A DNA stretch of 64,000 bases from Pyrrhosoma nymphula (lineage: Eukaryota; Arthropoda; Insecta; Odonata; Coenagrionidae): the NCBI GenBank assembly GCA_963573305.1, contig OY754334.1:25971614-26035613 (forward strand). Direction: 5' to 3'. Numbering within the stretch: position 1 is the first letter of the stretch; each line of letters starts with the position of its first letter. The position numbers and the translations under genes were made by a program. The notes under the pieces are model-generated. The model was not told where the DNA came from. It did not search any database and saw only the letters and a program-made list of their open reading frames with translations. Shown here in pieces: positions 23,906 to 35,185 of this stretch.

Positions 23906-24483
23906 ATTTTTATATATTTGCCCATACCGAAGAGAAAACTCGAGGTGAAGTTAAAAGAAAACGTGTCATCACGAAGCGCGTCAGGTTACCCATCGGTATA
24001 TCCATGGATATATCGGTATATACCAATATATCCATGTTTGAAGCTACGGTTTCAGGACCATTGGAAAGTCGACGCAGCACGTGCGGAAGTACCTCGATGG
24101 CCGCAAATATTAGCCGTGTACGCTGGCTTATTTACGTCAAACTCAAGTCCCCCAGCATCTCAATACCTGCATTTTTTTCAATGCGCAGTTTTGATAAAGC
24201 AATGAGAACAATTCCTCGACTGGTAGCAGGATGAAAAAGAAACGTTTTTGGTAAAAATGTCGAGGAATTTATTCAAAATAATCCATGCTATTTGGTATCA
24301 ATGAATATGAATCCTACATTCAGATTAGCGCTGCCTTTCAGTATTCCCTATCCAATGTTAATTATGCTCATTATTCGTTCCTGTTTACTTCCTATCTTGA
24401 ACTGAGTCCTTTTTACTGATCGTCGTAATGGGTTCTCACCTTCCATTTTTCATCCAATATTCTCCTATTAATTAGAGAATCCT
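23906..24483. other. Intergenic with short palindrome
   Basis: Contains a perfect 16-bp palindrome TATATCCATGGATATA at 23997-24012 within a GGTATA/CCAATATA-rich stretch. No gene recognised; the 95-codon ORF at 23918-24205 lacks motifs. Confidence 0.4.
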
Positions 24484-25468
24484 TTAACACTAAGTACTGT
24501 AGGGGTCATGTTGACCACTTTCCAATTTTGACAATCCATAATTTCGGATTGGTTCGTCCCATGTCTAATTTATTTTTTGACTTTTATTTATTTTAGGAAA
24601 ATAACATAAAGTGCAAAGAAGTACCTCATAACAGCCATAGTTTTAAATGTACAATACCTTCTGCTTATTAGTACTATAGGGGTCATTTTGACCCCAGGCT
24701 ATTTCTTCCCTGTTTTATTGGAGTTTTGTCATTTTTAGAATGGAGTTTTATTGTCTTTTGTTAGAATACTTTTCTTTATAGTTTTTTATTTTTTATAAAC
24801 AATGATAATCGTTTATATGCACGTATACATATTTATAATAAAATTCTTATAATAGACCTGATTATCTTTAATAGTATACGCTTAGTTTTTACTTCAAAAA
24901 AGAAAGATAAGTATAGAACAATAGCCTATGATATTCTCATGACTATTTGGAAACATATACATGCAGGAAACAATACTTACAGCTCTCGCGAAAGCTTATG
25001 GCTTTCGGATGCGCAGAAAAAGACGTCGTGGAGGGGTAAATTTTGGTGGAAGGGGTAGAGAAAAGGAACGTAGGGTAAATCAAAGACATGGAATTTGTGC
25101 CATGCATGAGTGCATTTCAAAAAATGGAACTTGTATGACGTGGACAGCACAAACACCGCGCATTTGGAGGCCATAAGCTTTCGCGAGAGCTGTATGCCCA
25201 ATGCACTTGTACTAATTTTGAGCAAAGATCGGTGGAGATGTGGAAAAGGCAAAGTTAAAATGGCAAATTATAGTATGTTACTGTAAAATCACCATTCTTT
25301 GCAAAAACAATAAACAAAAATAAATCAAAGACAATTTAAGAACAATTTGTATATTATTTCGACATAAAATCTTTACTTTCCTTTAGAAAATTAAGTATTC
25401 CTAAGGGTCCAAATTGACGCATTCCGGTACTGATACGTATCCGTCAAGTCCGGTACTTCTAGTGTTAA
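24484..25468. mobile_element. piggyBac-like non-autonomous element
   Basis: TTAA at both ends (24484-24487, 25465-25468) with related inverted termini: left TTAACACTAAGTACTG, right (reverse complement) TTAACACTAGAAGTACCG. A GGGGTCATGTTGACC motif sits just inside the left end, is repeated at about 24681-24695 as GGGGTCATTTTGACC, and a related GGGTCCAAATTGACG is near the right end. TTAA target duplications, CACTAGAA-type termini and GGTCA...TGACC subterminal motifs are typical of piggyBac relatives. No transposase ORF is present, so it would depend on an autonomous element. A TA-flanked MITE is nested inside. Confidence 0.7.
24980..25192. mobile_element. TA-flanked MITE with 23-bp perfect inverted ends
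   Basis: Perfect terminal inverted repeat CAGCTCTCGCGAAAGCTTAT(GGC) at 24980-25002 and 25170-25192, extending imperfectly about 12 bp further. TA dinucleotides flank it (24978-24979, 25193-25194), as for Tc1/mariner-type insertion. The 213-bp interior has no transposase. The 71- and 91-codon ORFs crossing it are incidental. It lies inside the piggyBac-like element and is therefore younger. Confidence 0.75.
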
Positions 25469-25928
25469 ATGGATTTTCATTGTTACTATACACTTCACGT
25501 GGGTCTCTCTTCTTTGGCACCTCTACATAACCCTTGTTTTTAAATCATTAATTGTGCATTTGATCTTCCGCACTTTTTGAGCCGTGGTTGAGAGTGTATC
25601 AACGGAGGATGTGCGAGGTAGAATTCTTAAGGAGTGTGAGTGGAGGAAGCAAAGGCCTGGAAAGGGTTGAGTGGGAGGTGAAGGGAGGTAGCATCCCCTT
25701 TCATAATCCCTCTCCCAACCCTTCTCAGCTCCCTCGTGGAATGCGCGCACTCTCCCCTTCTGTACGAGAGGATTTCTTCTCCCCGAAACAAAAAAGGGAA
25801 CCCCACTCCCGATGAGAATTCCTTGAACGCGATCTATCCCACCGCCAGCGTGCATTCGATGAGGGGGAGAAGGCGTTTGACGGGAGGGGAAGGGAGAAAA
25901 GGGTGGGTGCCTTTGACTTGGTGTTGGG
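25469..25928. other. Intergenic, nothing recognised
   Basis: Purine-rich up to about 25900. Overlapping ORFs of 75-110 codons on both strands, none with a recognisable domain. Confidence 0.4.
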
Positions 25929-26475
25929 TAGAGATGGGAAAATTACCGTACTTTTCATCTGAGATAAATTACCATGGTAAATTACGGTAAATTTCAATAA
26001 TTACCATGATTTTCCAGTATTTTTTAGTTTTAAGCACTTAGCAGGACATGTATTGTTAAATAAGAAAGTCAATAGCAATAGGATGGCAATAACTATTTTT
26101 AAACCATACCTAATACAACATTTATCTAAATGAAATTTTTAAAACTGCAAAAAGAACTACGGCAGTAGCACGCAATCTGGTTTTTTTTTGTCAAAGTATG
26201 AGACATTTTCAAGAAGAATATTCTAATTCACTACTCTATAATGTTATAATTTAAGTAAGATATTCCAAAAATGAGTCTTATATGCCTCAATTTATTATTA
26301 AACACGTAGGAAATGTGAACTTGGCTTTTGAATTTATCTGAGTGAAAAATTATCTCAAAAATAGGTTAATTATCTAGAAAATTACGCTAATTTTCAAGGG
26401 GCGCGGTAAATTACGAAAAATACCGCGGTATTTTACGTAAATTACCGAGGTAATTTTCAGAGTGGTCCATTTCTA
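25929..26475. mobile_element. MITE-like element with AATTACC repeats
   Basis: The left end TAGAGATGGGAAAATTACC and the reverse complement of the right end, TAGAAATGG then GAAAATTACC after an 8-bp insertion, form imperfect inverted termini. Both subterminal regions are packed with AATTACC/GGTAATT units (for example CCATGGTAAATTACGGTAA on the left and GCGGTATTTTACGTAA on the right). The middle is plain AT-rich DNA. No coding capacity. Confidence 0.6.
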
Positions 26476-27708
26476 GTGATGGGTGGTGAGTGGCGTAAAT
26501 AGGGGTGCCGGGGTGTCAAGGGGTAGCTGTGATCACAATGTATGAATGGAGAGAGGGTGGGCAGGAGGATGAATATGTGTCCGGAGGGTGTGAAGAGGGA
26601 GGAAGGCGCGTGAAACATACTAGCGCTTGCACATCACTCGCAGAGACAACCTTATACCTCCTTCCCAATTAGACAAAATCTCTTACTCGTTATCTCTCTG
26701 ATGCAATAATTGTTAAATATTCTGTGGAAACTATAACAATTGAGCACAATACGTACCATTCTCAAAATGAGGTTTTCACGCTGTACCATTGCCAGATTTT
26801 AGTTAACAAATTTCTGATGGATTATAATCAAACTCGAGAATGCATTTCATACCTTGACCTTTCAGTTATGACAGGCTCGTGTTTTACTACCATTTTCACC
26901 ACTACTACACTCCTAAAGCTCATGCAAGGAAATTACAGGTAGACAGGACCCTTATAATGTATAGGTCGACCTTTTCCGGTGGTGTTGAGAATGTTTACAT
27001 TTTCAAACTCTAGTTAAAGTGCAATAGCTATTTATAGATTTATTTTATATGAAAGTTTCATTGTACATCTTCAGATTCACGCAGCTAAACAGTTGACTGC
27101 GTCACGTTAACTTGGGCCTTTTTACTGTACTTTTGCCAAGCATAGGCACTGAAACCACTTATCATCGAGTTTCAAATGATGCATGGTGAGGTATTTATAC
27201 GGTTATTTTTTGTTTATGTTTTAGGATTCCATCATATCTTTAACCGATCTTATAAAATGTTATTAATTTTACAGCTAATATATTAATGGAGATGATTGGA
27301 AGAGGAATATTTTTGAGTCATAAAGTTAAGGGGATGGTGTTTTGCGTCATATGAGTGATAAGTAGGGATGTAAAAGCGAGGAGGGTGGAAGGCGTGGTGG
27401 TAAAATAATGTGAAAACGCATAGAATGCAGACGGATTGAAATACGTATCGCTAAATTACTCGACTTTACCTTAACTTCCCCTTAATTTTTTGGCAAATCC
27501 CTTAAACTTGCTCACCCCTAAGGAAAACTTATTAAATATAATTTTGTTACTAACATGAATTGAAAAAATAATTTCTCTTCTATTGCCAATGGGAGATTAA
27601 GTAGCATTTCATGGAATAAATAGACACTTTTTTAATTTATAAAATTTTGTTTTCACCAAATAAAATTAACATGTTTATGTATTCGCGACACTAAAAATCT
27701 AGCCCCAT
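26476..27708. other. Intergenic, nothing recognised
   Basis: A 72-codon ORF (26724-26942, plus) without motifs; otherwise AT-rich DNA with short G-rich patches at 26480-26600 and 27340-27400. Confidence 0.4.
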
Positions 27709-27964
27709 ATGATTTGTGATAAACAAACAATTTTTCACTGTTATTTTAACTACATTCTATATAGATTTATCAGTTTTCCGTTTTATCGAATATAGTTAAG
27801 GATTTCTGTGATGGAAATTCAGGTTACTTCCTTCCAAATTTGGCATTAAAGAGTGATGTAATTGTATTGGTTTGTTTTTCAAAAAGTGTATTTTGGGATA
27901 TGCTTTGCATGAAAATACACATGAACGATATACAATTAGCTCTAGTAGTTGTTAGTTGTCAGAA
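27709..27964 (+). repeat. Dispersed duplication, copy 1 (empty site)
   Basis: 256 bp closely matching 31176-31638. It lacks the 226-bp LINE family C insertion present in the second copy: here GTTAAGGATTTCTGTGATGG (27796-27815) runs straight through the insertion point. A 24-bp segment around 27840-27870 is absent from copy 2. Its nature (old transposon or segmental duplication) is unknown. Confidence 0.85.
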
Positions 27965-28619
27965 CCCTTTGCCATTGAGTGAGAGAGCTAGTGAATCTCA
28001 ACATGAAGGGTTGGGGGTTAATTGAGGTGCAAAGACATGACAATGATTCCTTAAGTCATCACCTATAATAATAGCTTGAAAATCTTGGTTAGCTCTCACC
28101 TGAACTATCATAAAAGTTATAATTTTTCACTAAATATAATTTATTGGAAAAGTCGAGTAAACACTAAAGGGCTCAAGAAGTACTTTTCCCTTATTGATTT
28201 TCTTTCGTCTTTTTCCTTTCAGAATATTATTTAATTATTCACGACATTTTATCTTACTCCTAACTCATTCGCAGCTCACCTTTCCTTACTTGCTTCTTGC
28301 ACAGAAATCATGCTTCAACTTTTATACATTTTTTGTTGTACATCTTCTTTAATTGGCTGATTTTACACTATTTATTTCTATTGTGCTCACCATCGACATG
28401 TTCACGGTTTTAGGCATACATATTTATTGCACCAGTCATCGTGAGGATTTTTCATTAATGATTCATTAAACCATTTTTAGGTTTTTAAGGGAGTACTTTA
28501 TTTGTGGAAGACGACCAAAAAAAGACACCATTGATGATAGCTGGGAAAAAGGTTGAGGGGGGAATAATTTGGGTAATGGAGGAAGGGTGTTGAGAAACCT
28601 GGCGTCGCCATTAGTATAC
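27965..28619. other. Intergenic, nothing recognised
   Basis: AT-rich, with no coding or RNA feature seen. Confidence 0.4.
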
Positions 28620-28800
28620 TCTAAACGAAAGGCTTCCAGGGGTCCACTGTTTTACGTCCCATCTGACGCCGTAATACTGCCCTTGAAGTCTACCCCACAT
28701 GGCACCAAAGTACGGATTGGAATTCCCCTGGAGACTTTCCACCACTGCCGGGATTGGAACTCGGGCCTTTTAAAAGCGTTGCCAATACTCACCAACAACC
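28620..28800 (-). mobile_element. tRNA-derived SINE-like element
   Basis: On the minus strand, a tRNA-like head at about 28800-28728 contains the B-box-like GAGTTCCAATCCCGGC and an upstream GTGAGTATTGG. An about 100-bp GC-richer body follows. The A box is poor. A plus-strand 90-codon ORF crossing it is spurious. Confidence 0.5.
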
Positions 28801-29805
28801 AAATCACCACACCAACCCAATTCCCTTCCAACGATTCATAATCTGAATCTGAGTGAACTGCTTTGTGAAACTCATCTCCATATATGCATTATATTTCATC
28901 TTCAACATAGCCATGTCATTATCAAGTGTGTCACACTTTTATAGAAAAATGAATTTCTCGTAAAACTTCTACGAGCGATTTATACAGGATGCGATGTCGA
29001 TTAGTATTTTAATTATAAATCTGTATAGCCATATTAGTTTACATTGAAGGTATAAGGTATTTAGCGGATGATATGCTTTCAAAGGTGTACTGTTTCCCCG
29101 TGTTTAAAATGCGACAGGTGAGACGAGCCGGCAAGCGAAGATCTCTGTGGGTGAAGGGGAAGGAAAAGAATGCCTTGTAGCTACTCGAAGGATGGAGTAC
29201 CTGAGAGATGAAGAAGAGTGGAGCGTAGCTTAGCTGAGTTCTCCTCCGGCTGGAGAGTTTTACGGAGGGGAGGAAGTGACGTACGAAGTGCGTTCTCCTC
29301 ACTCCGGTGCGTGTCACCGTTAAAAGGGGTGGTAAGGGGTGTGTCTTGGGAGGGGGATGAGTGGCAGTGGGTGTGGAGGGTGAATGTGGGAAAAGGAGAA
29401 ATTGAAGCGGAACGACAGGAAAAATAAATGAAGGCTTACGCAGTCCCACGTGGAAAAATACCCGTATGCTGCGACGAAGAATTAGCGAAGAGTGGCCTTT
29501 CGTCTCCTCCAAAATATGTTACAGTCAAAATCATATCTTACCCGTAATATTAGTATTTCAAATTTAAACCAAATTATAATCACACAAAATAAAATAATTA
29601 GATTTTAATGGGTTTAAAGATAAATGATTATTATTTTCCTTTATTTAAAGTGCTGGCCATACTTCCCCTCAGTCACTAATTTATTTTCAGAGTTTTACGT
29701 ATGTTTTATGTCAGAAGAGGAAATTTTACAGGCTGTGTGAATGTCTCATTCCATGAGTTGAAGTTTCGAAATAAATTTTCTGTTCCAAAGCGTAACTAAG
29801 CATAC
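28801..29805. other. Intergenic with G-rich patch
   Basis: 29150-29430 is G/A-rich on the plus strand with some CpG; a 157-codon minus ORF across it (29039-29512) is Pro/Ser/Arg-rich and has no recognisable domain. The rest is AT-rich. Confidence 0.35.
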
Positions 29806-30013
29806 CGGTGGCGGTTGGGTTAAGTCCTTGCCTGCTAATCCGAGGGTCACGGGTTCGAGTCCCACCTGGTTCGGTTTTTCGCATGCCCAAGGCATGGGTG
29901 TTTCTGTCAAGTCCTGGTGGTTCGGCCCCTGAGAAACTTGATGACAAGCCAATGGCTTGTCGGGATCGCAGGGCAATACGGACCACCAGATTTGTCCGAG
30001 AGCAAAAAAATAA
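29806..30013 (+). mobile_element. tRNA-derived SINE (family D), full copy
   Basis: The head carries TGGGTTAAGTCC (A-box region) and the perfect B box GGTTCGAGTCC (29852-29862). The body contains TGTTTCTGTCAAG, the hairpin GACAAGCCAATGGCTTGTC (29943-29961) and GGATCGCAGGGCAATACGGA, and ends in CCGAGAGCAAAAAAATAAA. The same body occurs on the minus strand at 60391-60508, confirming a dispersed family. Overlapping ORFs on both strands are artefacts. Confidence 0.8.
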
Positions 30014-30880
30014 AGCTTTTATGTGATCCTTTCATGATAGTGCACCCAACATGTTTAACTGCTTACCATCGCACATTGCCCCTGCTAAGTCCTTGAAAAT
30101 ATTTATAAGATAATTAAAAATATGGCTATTTTCTGTTTACAAGATCGAAGAGGATTTCAATTTTTTTTTAATTAGTACAAATGTCATAATTTATAGTTTG
30201 CATTTGGGTAGTTAATGTTATTATTGTTCTACCAAACATTAAGCTGATGCTTGTTCCCCTTCTTGCTTCTCGGTCTCTTATTCTGTGAACGCGCTTTTCT
30301 TGTGCACTGCTTTCCAACTCTCCTATAAAATTAATAGTTGCACTTTGTATTGTTTTGACATCATCAGCCTGCTATTTGGAAAACCTGAATGATGGCCACC
30401 CCAAAACTGGTTTTTCCTCAGGGGTTTATAATGTTCCTGCACTTACATAGGAAAGTTATGTTCCACTACTTATTTTTTTTAATTTTTATAAATGTTTTGT
30501 ATTAAAACATGGTGGAATAAATAGCATATCATATTTTTTACTCGGAGGCTGGAGAATGCTTTATCCACTCACAACTATCAAAATCAGTTTCAGGAAACAT
30601 ATTCATGATTTTCATCCGAATGGGCTATGTCATAAATAACCAAATTACTCGAAAATTGCACATGTTAATGTACATGATTATTCCGATTTTTATTATAATA
30701 ACTTCTGTTAACCTCGATGTGGTATAGTCTTGTTCCAATAATTGAGGGAGGCACACTGACAAACTGTTGGGTAAAAATTACCCTTTTTACCATTCACCAT
30801 TAGGCAGCAACTACAAAAAATAGAACAAGAGGCTAATATTTGATCAACATGCCATTTAAGTTTCGAGGTGTTCCTCCTTC
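30014..30880. other. Intergenic, nothing recognised
   Basis: AT-rich, no ORF over 60 codons, no RNA signal. Confidence 0.45.
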
Positions 30881-30965
30881 AACTCCTTTACCGTATTCTC
30901 TACCTTTTTATAACTGACATCCTATTACTCCCTGCCACACGCTCATGTGGAAGGTAGAGGGTTCA
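30881..30965 (+). mobile_element. LINE family C, 3' end fragment
   Basis: A C/T-rich lead followed by CCTATTACTCCCTGCCACACGCTCATGTGG, matching the 3' hairpin block of family C (quoted motif spans about 30919-30951 in pieces CCTATTACTCCC, TGCCACACGC, TCATGTGG). The hexamer tail is missing or eroded. Confidence 0.5.
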
Positions 30966-31119
30966 TACTGCAATTGAAATAGTGAAGGAGAGGTCGTCAG
31001 AAAGAAAACTCTACGTTCGTAGTATCTTTGGAAGCCTTTGATTAATTAAAAAACTTTTCAATCAAAAATATTGATAATATGCTAGAGAACAATGAAACTA
31101 ATTTCATTCAATGAAATCT

Positions 31120-31700
31120 CATCTTCTGTGATTTAAAATAAATATTCATCATATTTCATTGAATACTGAAGAAAGATGATTTGTGATCAGCAAACAATTT
31201 TTCACTGTTATTTTAACTACATTCTGTATACATTTATCAGTTTTCCGTTTTATCGAATATAGTTAAGGATGCATGTATATTGACGGTCACTATCCATTTT
31301 GATGACATCTGTAGTGTAGTGTTGCATGCTTGTGAGGCTTCGCCTCGTGACAAGCATTAGCGATTTATGCTAATGCATAATTAGTCGTAGTTACACTAAC
31401 TTTAGGGTATAGTGTAATGCATGTTGGTGATTACTCACCCCCTGCCACACACCCCTGAGGTGGCTTGCAAGGTATTTTGTAGATGTAGATGTAGATTTCT
31501 GTGATGGAAATTCAGGTTACTTCCTTCCAAATTTGGCATTAAAGAGTGATGGCAAGAAAGTGTATTTTGTGTAATGCTTTGCATGAAAATAAACATGAAC
31601 GATATACAATTAGCTCTAGTAGTTGTTAGTTGTCAGAATGACATCTTCTGTAATTTAAAATAAATATTCATCGTATTTCATTGAATACTGTAGAAAGATG
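31120..31700 (+). repeat. Dispersed duplication, copy 2, between 59-bp direct repeats
   Basis: The copy itself spans 31176-31638 and matches 27709-27964. It is bracketed by a 59-bp direct repeat (31120-31178 and 31642-31700) with three mismatches. It is interrupted at 31270 by the LINE family C fragment 31271-31496. The long flanking repeat may be a large target duplication or a product of template switching. Confidence 0.85.
31271..31496 (+). mobile_element. LINE family C 3' fragment, precisely bounded insertion
   Basis: Comparison with the empty copy at 27.8 kb bounds this insertion to 226 bp with at most a 2-3 bp target overlap (GAT). It ends with CCCTGCCACACACCCC, GGTGGCTTGC and a tail of TGTAGA units (about 31479-31496). 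The first about 150 bp (31271-31425) would be family C 3' UTR or a SINE that shares its 3' end. It is the best-defined copy in the window. Confidence 0.75.
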
Positions 31701-33304
31701 TAGAAATTTGTGCAACGCCCCTCACGAAGATCTGATTTATTCGCTTAGACGATGTTGTGGCGTCATTAACACCACAGTATCTTAAAAGATCCATGAAAAG
31801 ACCCACTCTTTAAAAGATCTTGCCTCTCTTTGCAAAGTACTTGACGAGAATCATTACTCATGACTTCTTCAAGTCTTTTAAAGGAGCTTTTTTTCTTTCA
31901 CTCACCCTCCATTTCAAAAACTCTGAAGAATGAGATTGTTGCATCAAAATCTATGTCATGGATTTCGTTCGTATATCATAGTACATAATTAGGTTAATTT
32001 GATTTGGTAACATCATCATTGGTCATTTGACCTTCAATGAAACCTTCATCATTTTCATCATACTGATGAAGGTGTTAACCGATGTAAGTCATCTTTAATG
32101 CTTCACTACTTATCTTGTATTGTAACTTGGTATTATATTACCTTCTATATATTTTTCTTAAAAGCATAATTTAACAACAATAACTGTTTGAATTTATATA
32201 ATTATTTCATAAACTTATTCTTTGAATGTATCTTTAATCAAAGAGTACCTGAATTTCAAGGGATTTGCACTTTAATATTCCTTGAGAGTCATCAAAAGAC
32301 TAGATGAATTGATGTCATCATACGAATTTCAAAATATTTCATATTTTGTTTGCAATTTTTTCATCATATGGTAACCATAATTATTTTTCTTTCCTTCTGT
32401 GCACTATAAGTACTCCCATCATACCCAATTCTGTTTAAGTTTCTCTAGCTATCTCCTACTATACCGTATCTTTCAAATAGATGAATTTAGAATTACATTT
32501 CTTATTAGGATATGAATGATTTAACGTGTTTCTTTTCTGAAGCTTGTGAAATTGTATTGCGCCTCTAGTGCCAGAAAGGAAATGTAAACCTTGGCATTAT
32601 TTAACGAGTATTCTCGTAGATACCAGTGGGATCGAGTTTTTTCCGTAGATGCGGATATAACGACAAAACAATTAAATTACCAAGCAATTACGAATGGTTT
32701 TCATTTTGTTCCATCACTTAAGGAGATTAGGAGATGCAATCTACTGCTAATAATGCATCAGCTATTTTGAATTGTAGCTTAATGGGTCCCACAATTTCTA
32801 CATCACTTCTAACACAGCTTGCCCTTCTTCTGGTACACACACACTGAGGAAAACCTAAGCTTAAACATTTCTCAACATTGGGCTGAATACCTCGTCATGA
32901 CGGAACACAAAACGCGAGGGCTATAGACATTTTAATGCACTATACAATTTTAATGCAGAATTGTGTCAACGATATTGATAAAAGTGATTAAATTTGCCAT
33001 TTAATCATTTCAATTAACTGGGAATCGAACCCAAACCTCCTGTCGTCGGTAATAGGGATATTTTGGTTCGAATCCTGTTCAAGTCAATCCATGTTGTTAT
33101 GGCGGATCTCATCAGTTTGTTGTGTATCTTTGCTCTCGTGCACATAACGTCGGACCAAATCCTTTGATGATTACTCAATGAATATTGAATGGATACCATT
33201 GAAAATTTAAAGCCTCATTTTATCTTTAATTTTTAAGACCTACAAGTTCGAGATAATTTTGTAAACAACGGCTCAAGAATATGGAACACGATTTCACATC
33301 TCTT
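31701..33304. other. Intergenic, nothing recognised
   Basis: AT-rich. A tRNA B-box-like GGGTTCGATTCCC on the minus strand at about 33017-33030 is the only RNA-like signal, without a convincing A box. Confidence 0.4.
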
Positions 33305-33560
33305 TCCCTCTCATCCAGCTCTCTCTCCTCCATTTCTATATATCAATGAGCCGCTGCCTTTCAGCACGCCTTCCAACCATGAGCCTCCTTGTACCTCTGC
33401 CACCAACTTCCTTTCTTCCTCCACCATATTCAAAACCCCATAGTTTGTCTTCTCCTCTACTAAACGTTCCCTAAGTACATTCATATTCAAATCTATATCT
33501 CGAAAGTCTCCAATATATGATAATCTTATTTCCGATACATGATATTTCACGCCATACAAT
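33305..33560 (-). pseudogene. LINE family A C-terminal fragment
   Basis: The minus-strand ORF 33559-33311 (82 codons) contains EEKTNYGVLNMVEEERKLV and SWLEGVLKGSG, which align with KTNEEVLDMVGEERKLIDE and RWLEGVMREGG of the RT ORF at 0.8-1.9 kb. It is an internal C-terminal piece only, with no RT catalytic motif and probably several small deletions. Confidence 0.7.
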
Positions 33561-33639
33561 GGTCTTCATTATCCTTCGAAAGTTCCACGTAGACACAAAG
33601 GGTTTTTAGGCTAACCCCATACAAAATATCTAAAGAGGT

Positions 33640-33895
33640 GATACGAGCGACCAAATAATAGAGATACACTGCCGAATATACGGGTACGAAAATGCCTTCC
33701 TCCTATGTACCATCAATGGCCAAGGTCAAAACAGAATGGGACACTTAATGAAGGCAATTTTCACTTTTCGTATTTTGAATTTCCAGTTTAATTTCTCTTT
33801 TCCCTTTCTTTTTCATGATTGGTATCCTAACCCCCCCCCCTCAGACGCGATCTTGTTGTGGCTCGCAGGGCAGTATGTAGATGTAAATCTTTCCT
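33640..33895 (+). mobile_element. LINE family C, 3' end fragment
   Basis: GAGATACACTGCCGAATATA with the translated REIHCRIYGYENAFL matches the 21.67-kb copy. A C/T-rich 3' UTR follows, then CCTAACCCCCCCCCTC, a diverged hairpin, and GCAGTATGTAGATGTAAAT as tail (about 33871-33889). ORFs at 33736-34169 are composition artefacts. Confidence 0.65.
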
Positions 33896-34254
33896 TACTG
33901 TATTGTTTACAGGATCTATCATCAATTCCATTTTCTTTGTGAACGTTTTCGTCTTCCTTCTGCAATACGGTTGTTCTCGGAAGGAGGGAGAGGTGATGCC
34001 TGAACTTGGTTCACCCGCGCCATCGGGAAACGCAGCCGTGGATGACGTGAGGGATGCCAAGTTCTGCATCAATATCTCATTTCTTCATTCTCCTCCTCAT
34101 CCCCCCTCACCCTCTCGCGGCTCCTCCCGTCTGCCACTTTGCCATGATGCTCTCTCACTCGCTCCTTAAGAAAGCAAAGGCTCACGGGAGAAGGGAGTAC
34201 AGGTGGCGTGCGGGTTATGCCTCAAATTTTCCGCTTTCCTTGGAGAGAAAATCG

Positions 34255-34500
34255 AGGAAAAAATCCACTGCTACAAAATCTATCTCCATTTTCCCTGCCT
34301 CCTTCGAATTCACTCCACTGAGCTTCTTCCTTTCGCCATCATGTCCTCCACCACTTCGTTCGTCTTCATCTCTTCTTTTCTTATCACCTCAATCCTTCTC
34401 CAAACCTTACATCTAATAAGCCTCCTCTATAGTATCTATGGTAATTTTACAGCATTTCTGTTTATAGTTCCTGTAGTCAGTTTTCTTTTCACAGCACATG
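34255..34500 (-). pseudogene. LINE family A C-terminal fragment, decayed
   Basis: The minus strand reads KVWRRIEVIRKEEMKTNE, a short block with DMM, a stop, then IRRRQGKW. This aligns with VWRRMEKVRWTERKTNEEV, DMVGEERK and IRGRQGRW of the family A ORF. It is older than the copy at 0.7-2.9 kb judging by divergence. It lies 0.7 kb from the fragment at 33.3 kb in the same orientation; both contain the same ERK block, so they are separate insertions. Confidence 0.65.
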
Positions 34501-35035
34501 CTTAATTGAGAGTATGTTTGAAGAAGGGTTTACTTGAGAGGTAGAAGCGATGAGTTAACTTTATTCGATGGCCATCAGAATACGGTGTCAATGACGAGAG
34601 GAACTAGTGATGCGTTGTCGTCGTTAATGTCAGTGAGTTGACTTAACAAGACTAAAAGAGATGCTACTGCGCTATAGTAAGGTCCCTGCGCTATAGTTAT
34701 CACAATATAGATAGGACCCATGTCAGTTTTGCTCTGGAGCATTAAGGACCCTGTACAATTGGATACACATACACTAAAATGATCTACCAGTAAAAGGTAG
34801 GCAAAATTGAAAGTCAAAGAAAACTCTCCTGATGTTTACCCTATCCATCTACCCTGATTGGATATAATTGGCAAAATAAATTACAATGCAAAGCCGCACT
34901 CAGTGACAAAAAGTCCTATGGGCGAACAGTGTGACACAGGTTATATAAAGACTAGATTGTACTGTACGTCTTACTCTTTTCAATCTTTCCACACATTTTA
35001 GTGACTGCAACGAAAAGAGAGCAAGAAACAAAGAC
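34501..35035. other. Intergenic, nothing recognised
   Basis: AT-rich; the 80-codon minus ORF 34575-34817 has no recognisable motif. Confidence 0.4.
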
Positions 35036-35185
35036 AATCCGTTAACAGGCAATTCACTTTTGTCCTTTTCCTCTTTCTATTCCTTTTCCCTATTCCTCCC
35101 TTTCCCCACGGCTGGTGAGCACTGGCTGGCCCTAATACCCACACACCCCTGTGGTGCATTGCGGGTTAATAAGTAGATGTCTTCT
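35036..35185 (+). mobile_element. LINE family C, 3' end fragment
   Basis: A C/T-rich 3' UTR similar to 33.77 kb (AATTCACTTTTGTCC), then CCCTAATACCCACACACCCC, TGTGGTGCATTGCGGG and AAGTAGATGTC. The hairpin halves have both changed, and the tail is a single hexamer unit. Confidence 0.55.

Noticed and set aside
29039..29512. 157-codon minus ORF
   Set aside because: Composition follows a G/A-rich strand bias; no recognisable motif or splice structure.
33014..33080. tRNA gene on the minus strand
   Set aside because: Only a B-box-like GGGTTCGATTCCC is present; no A box or acceptor stem pairs with it.
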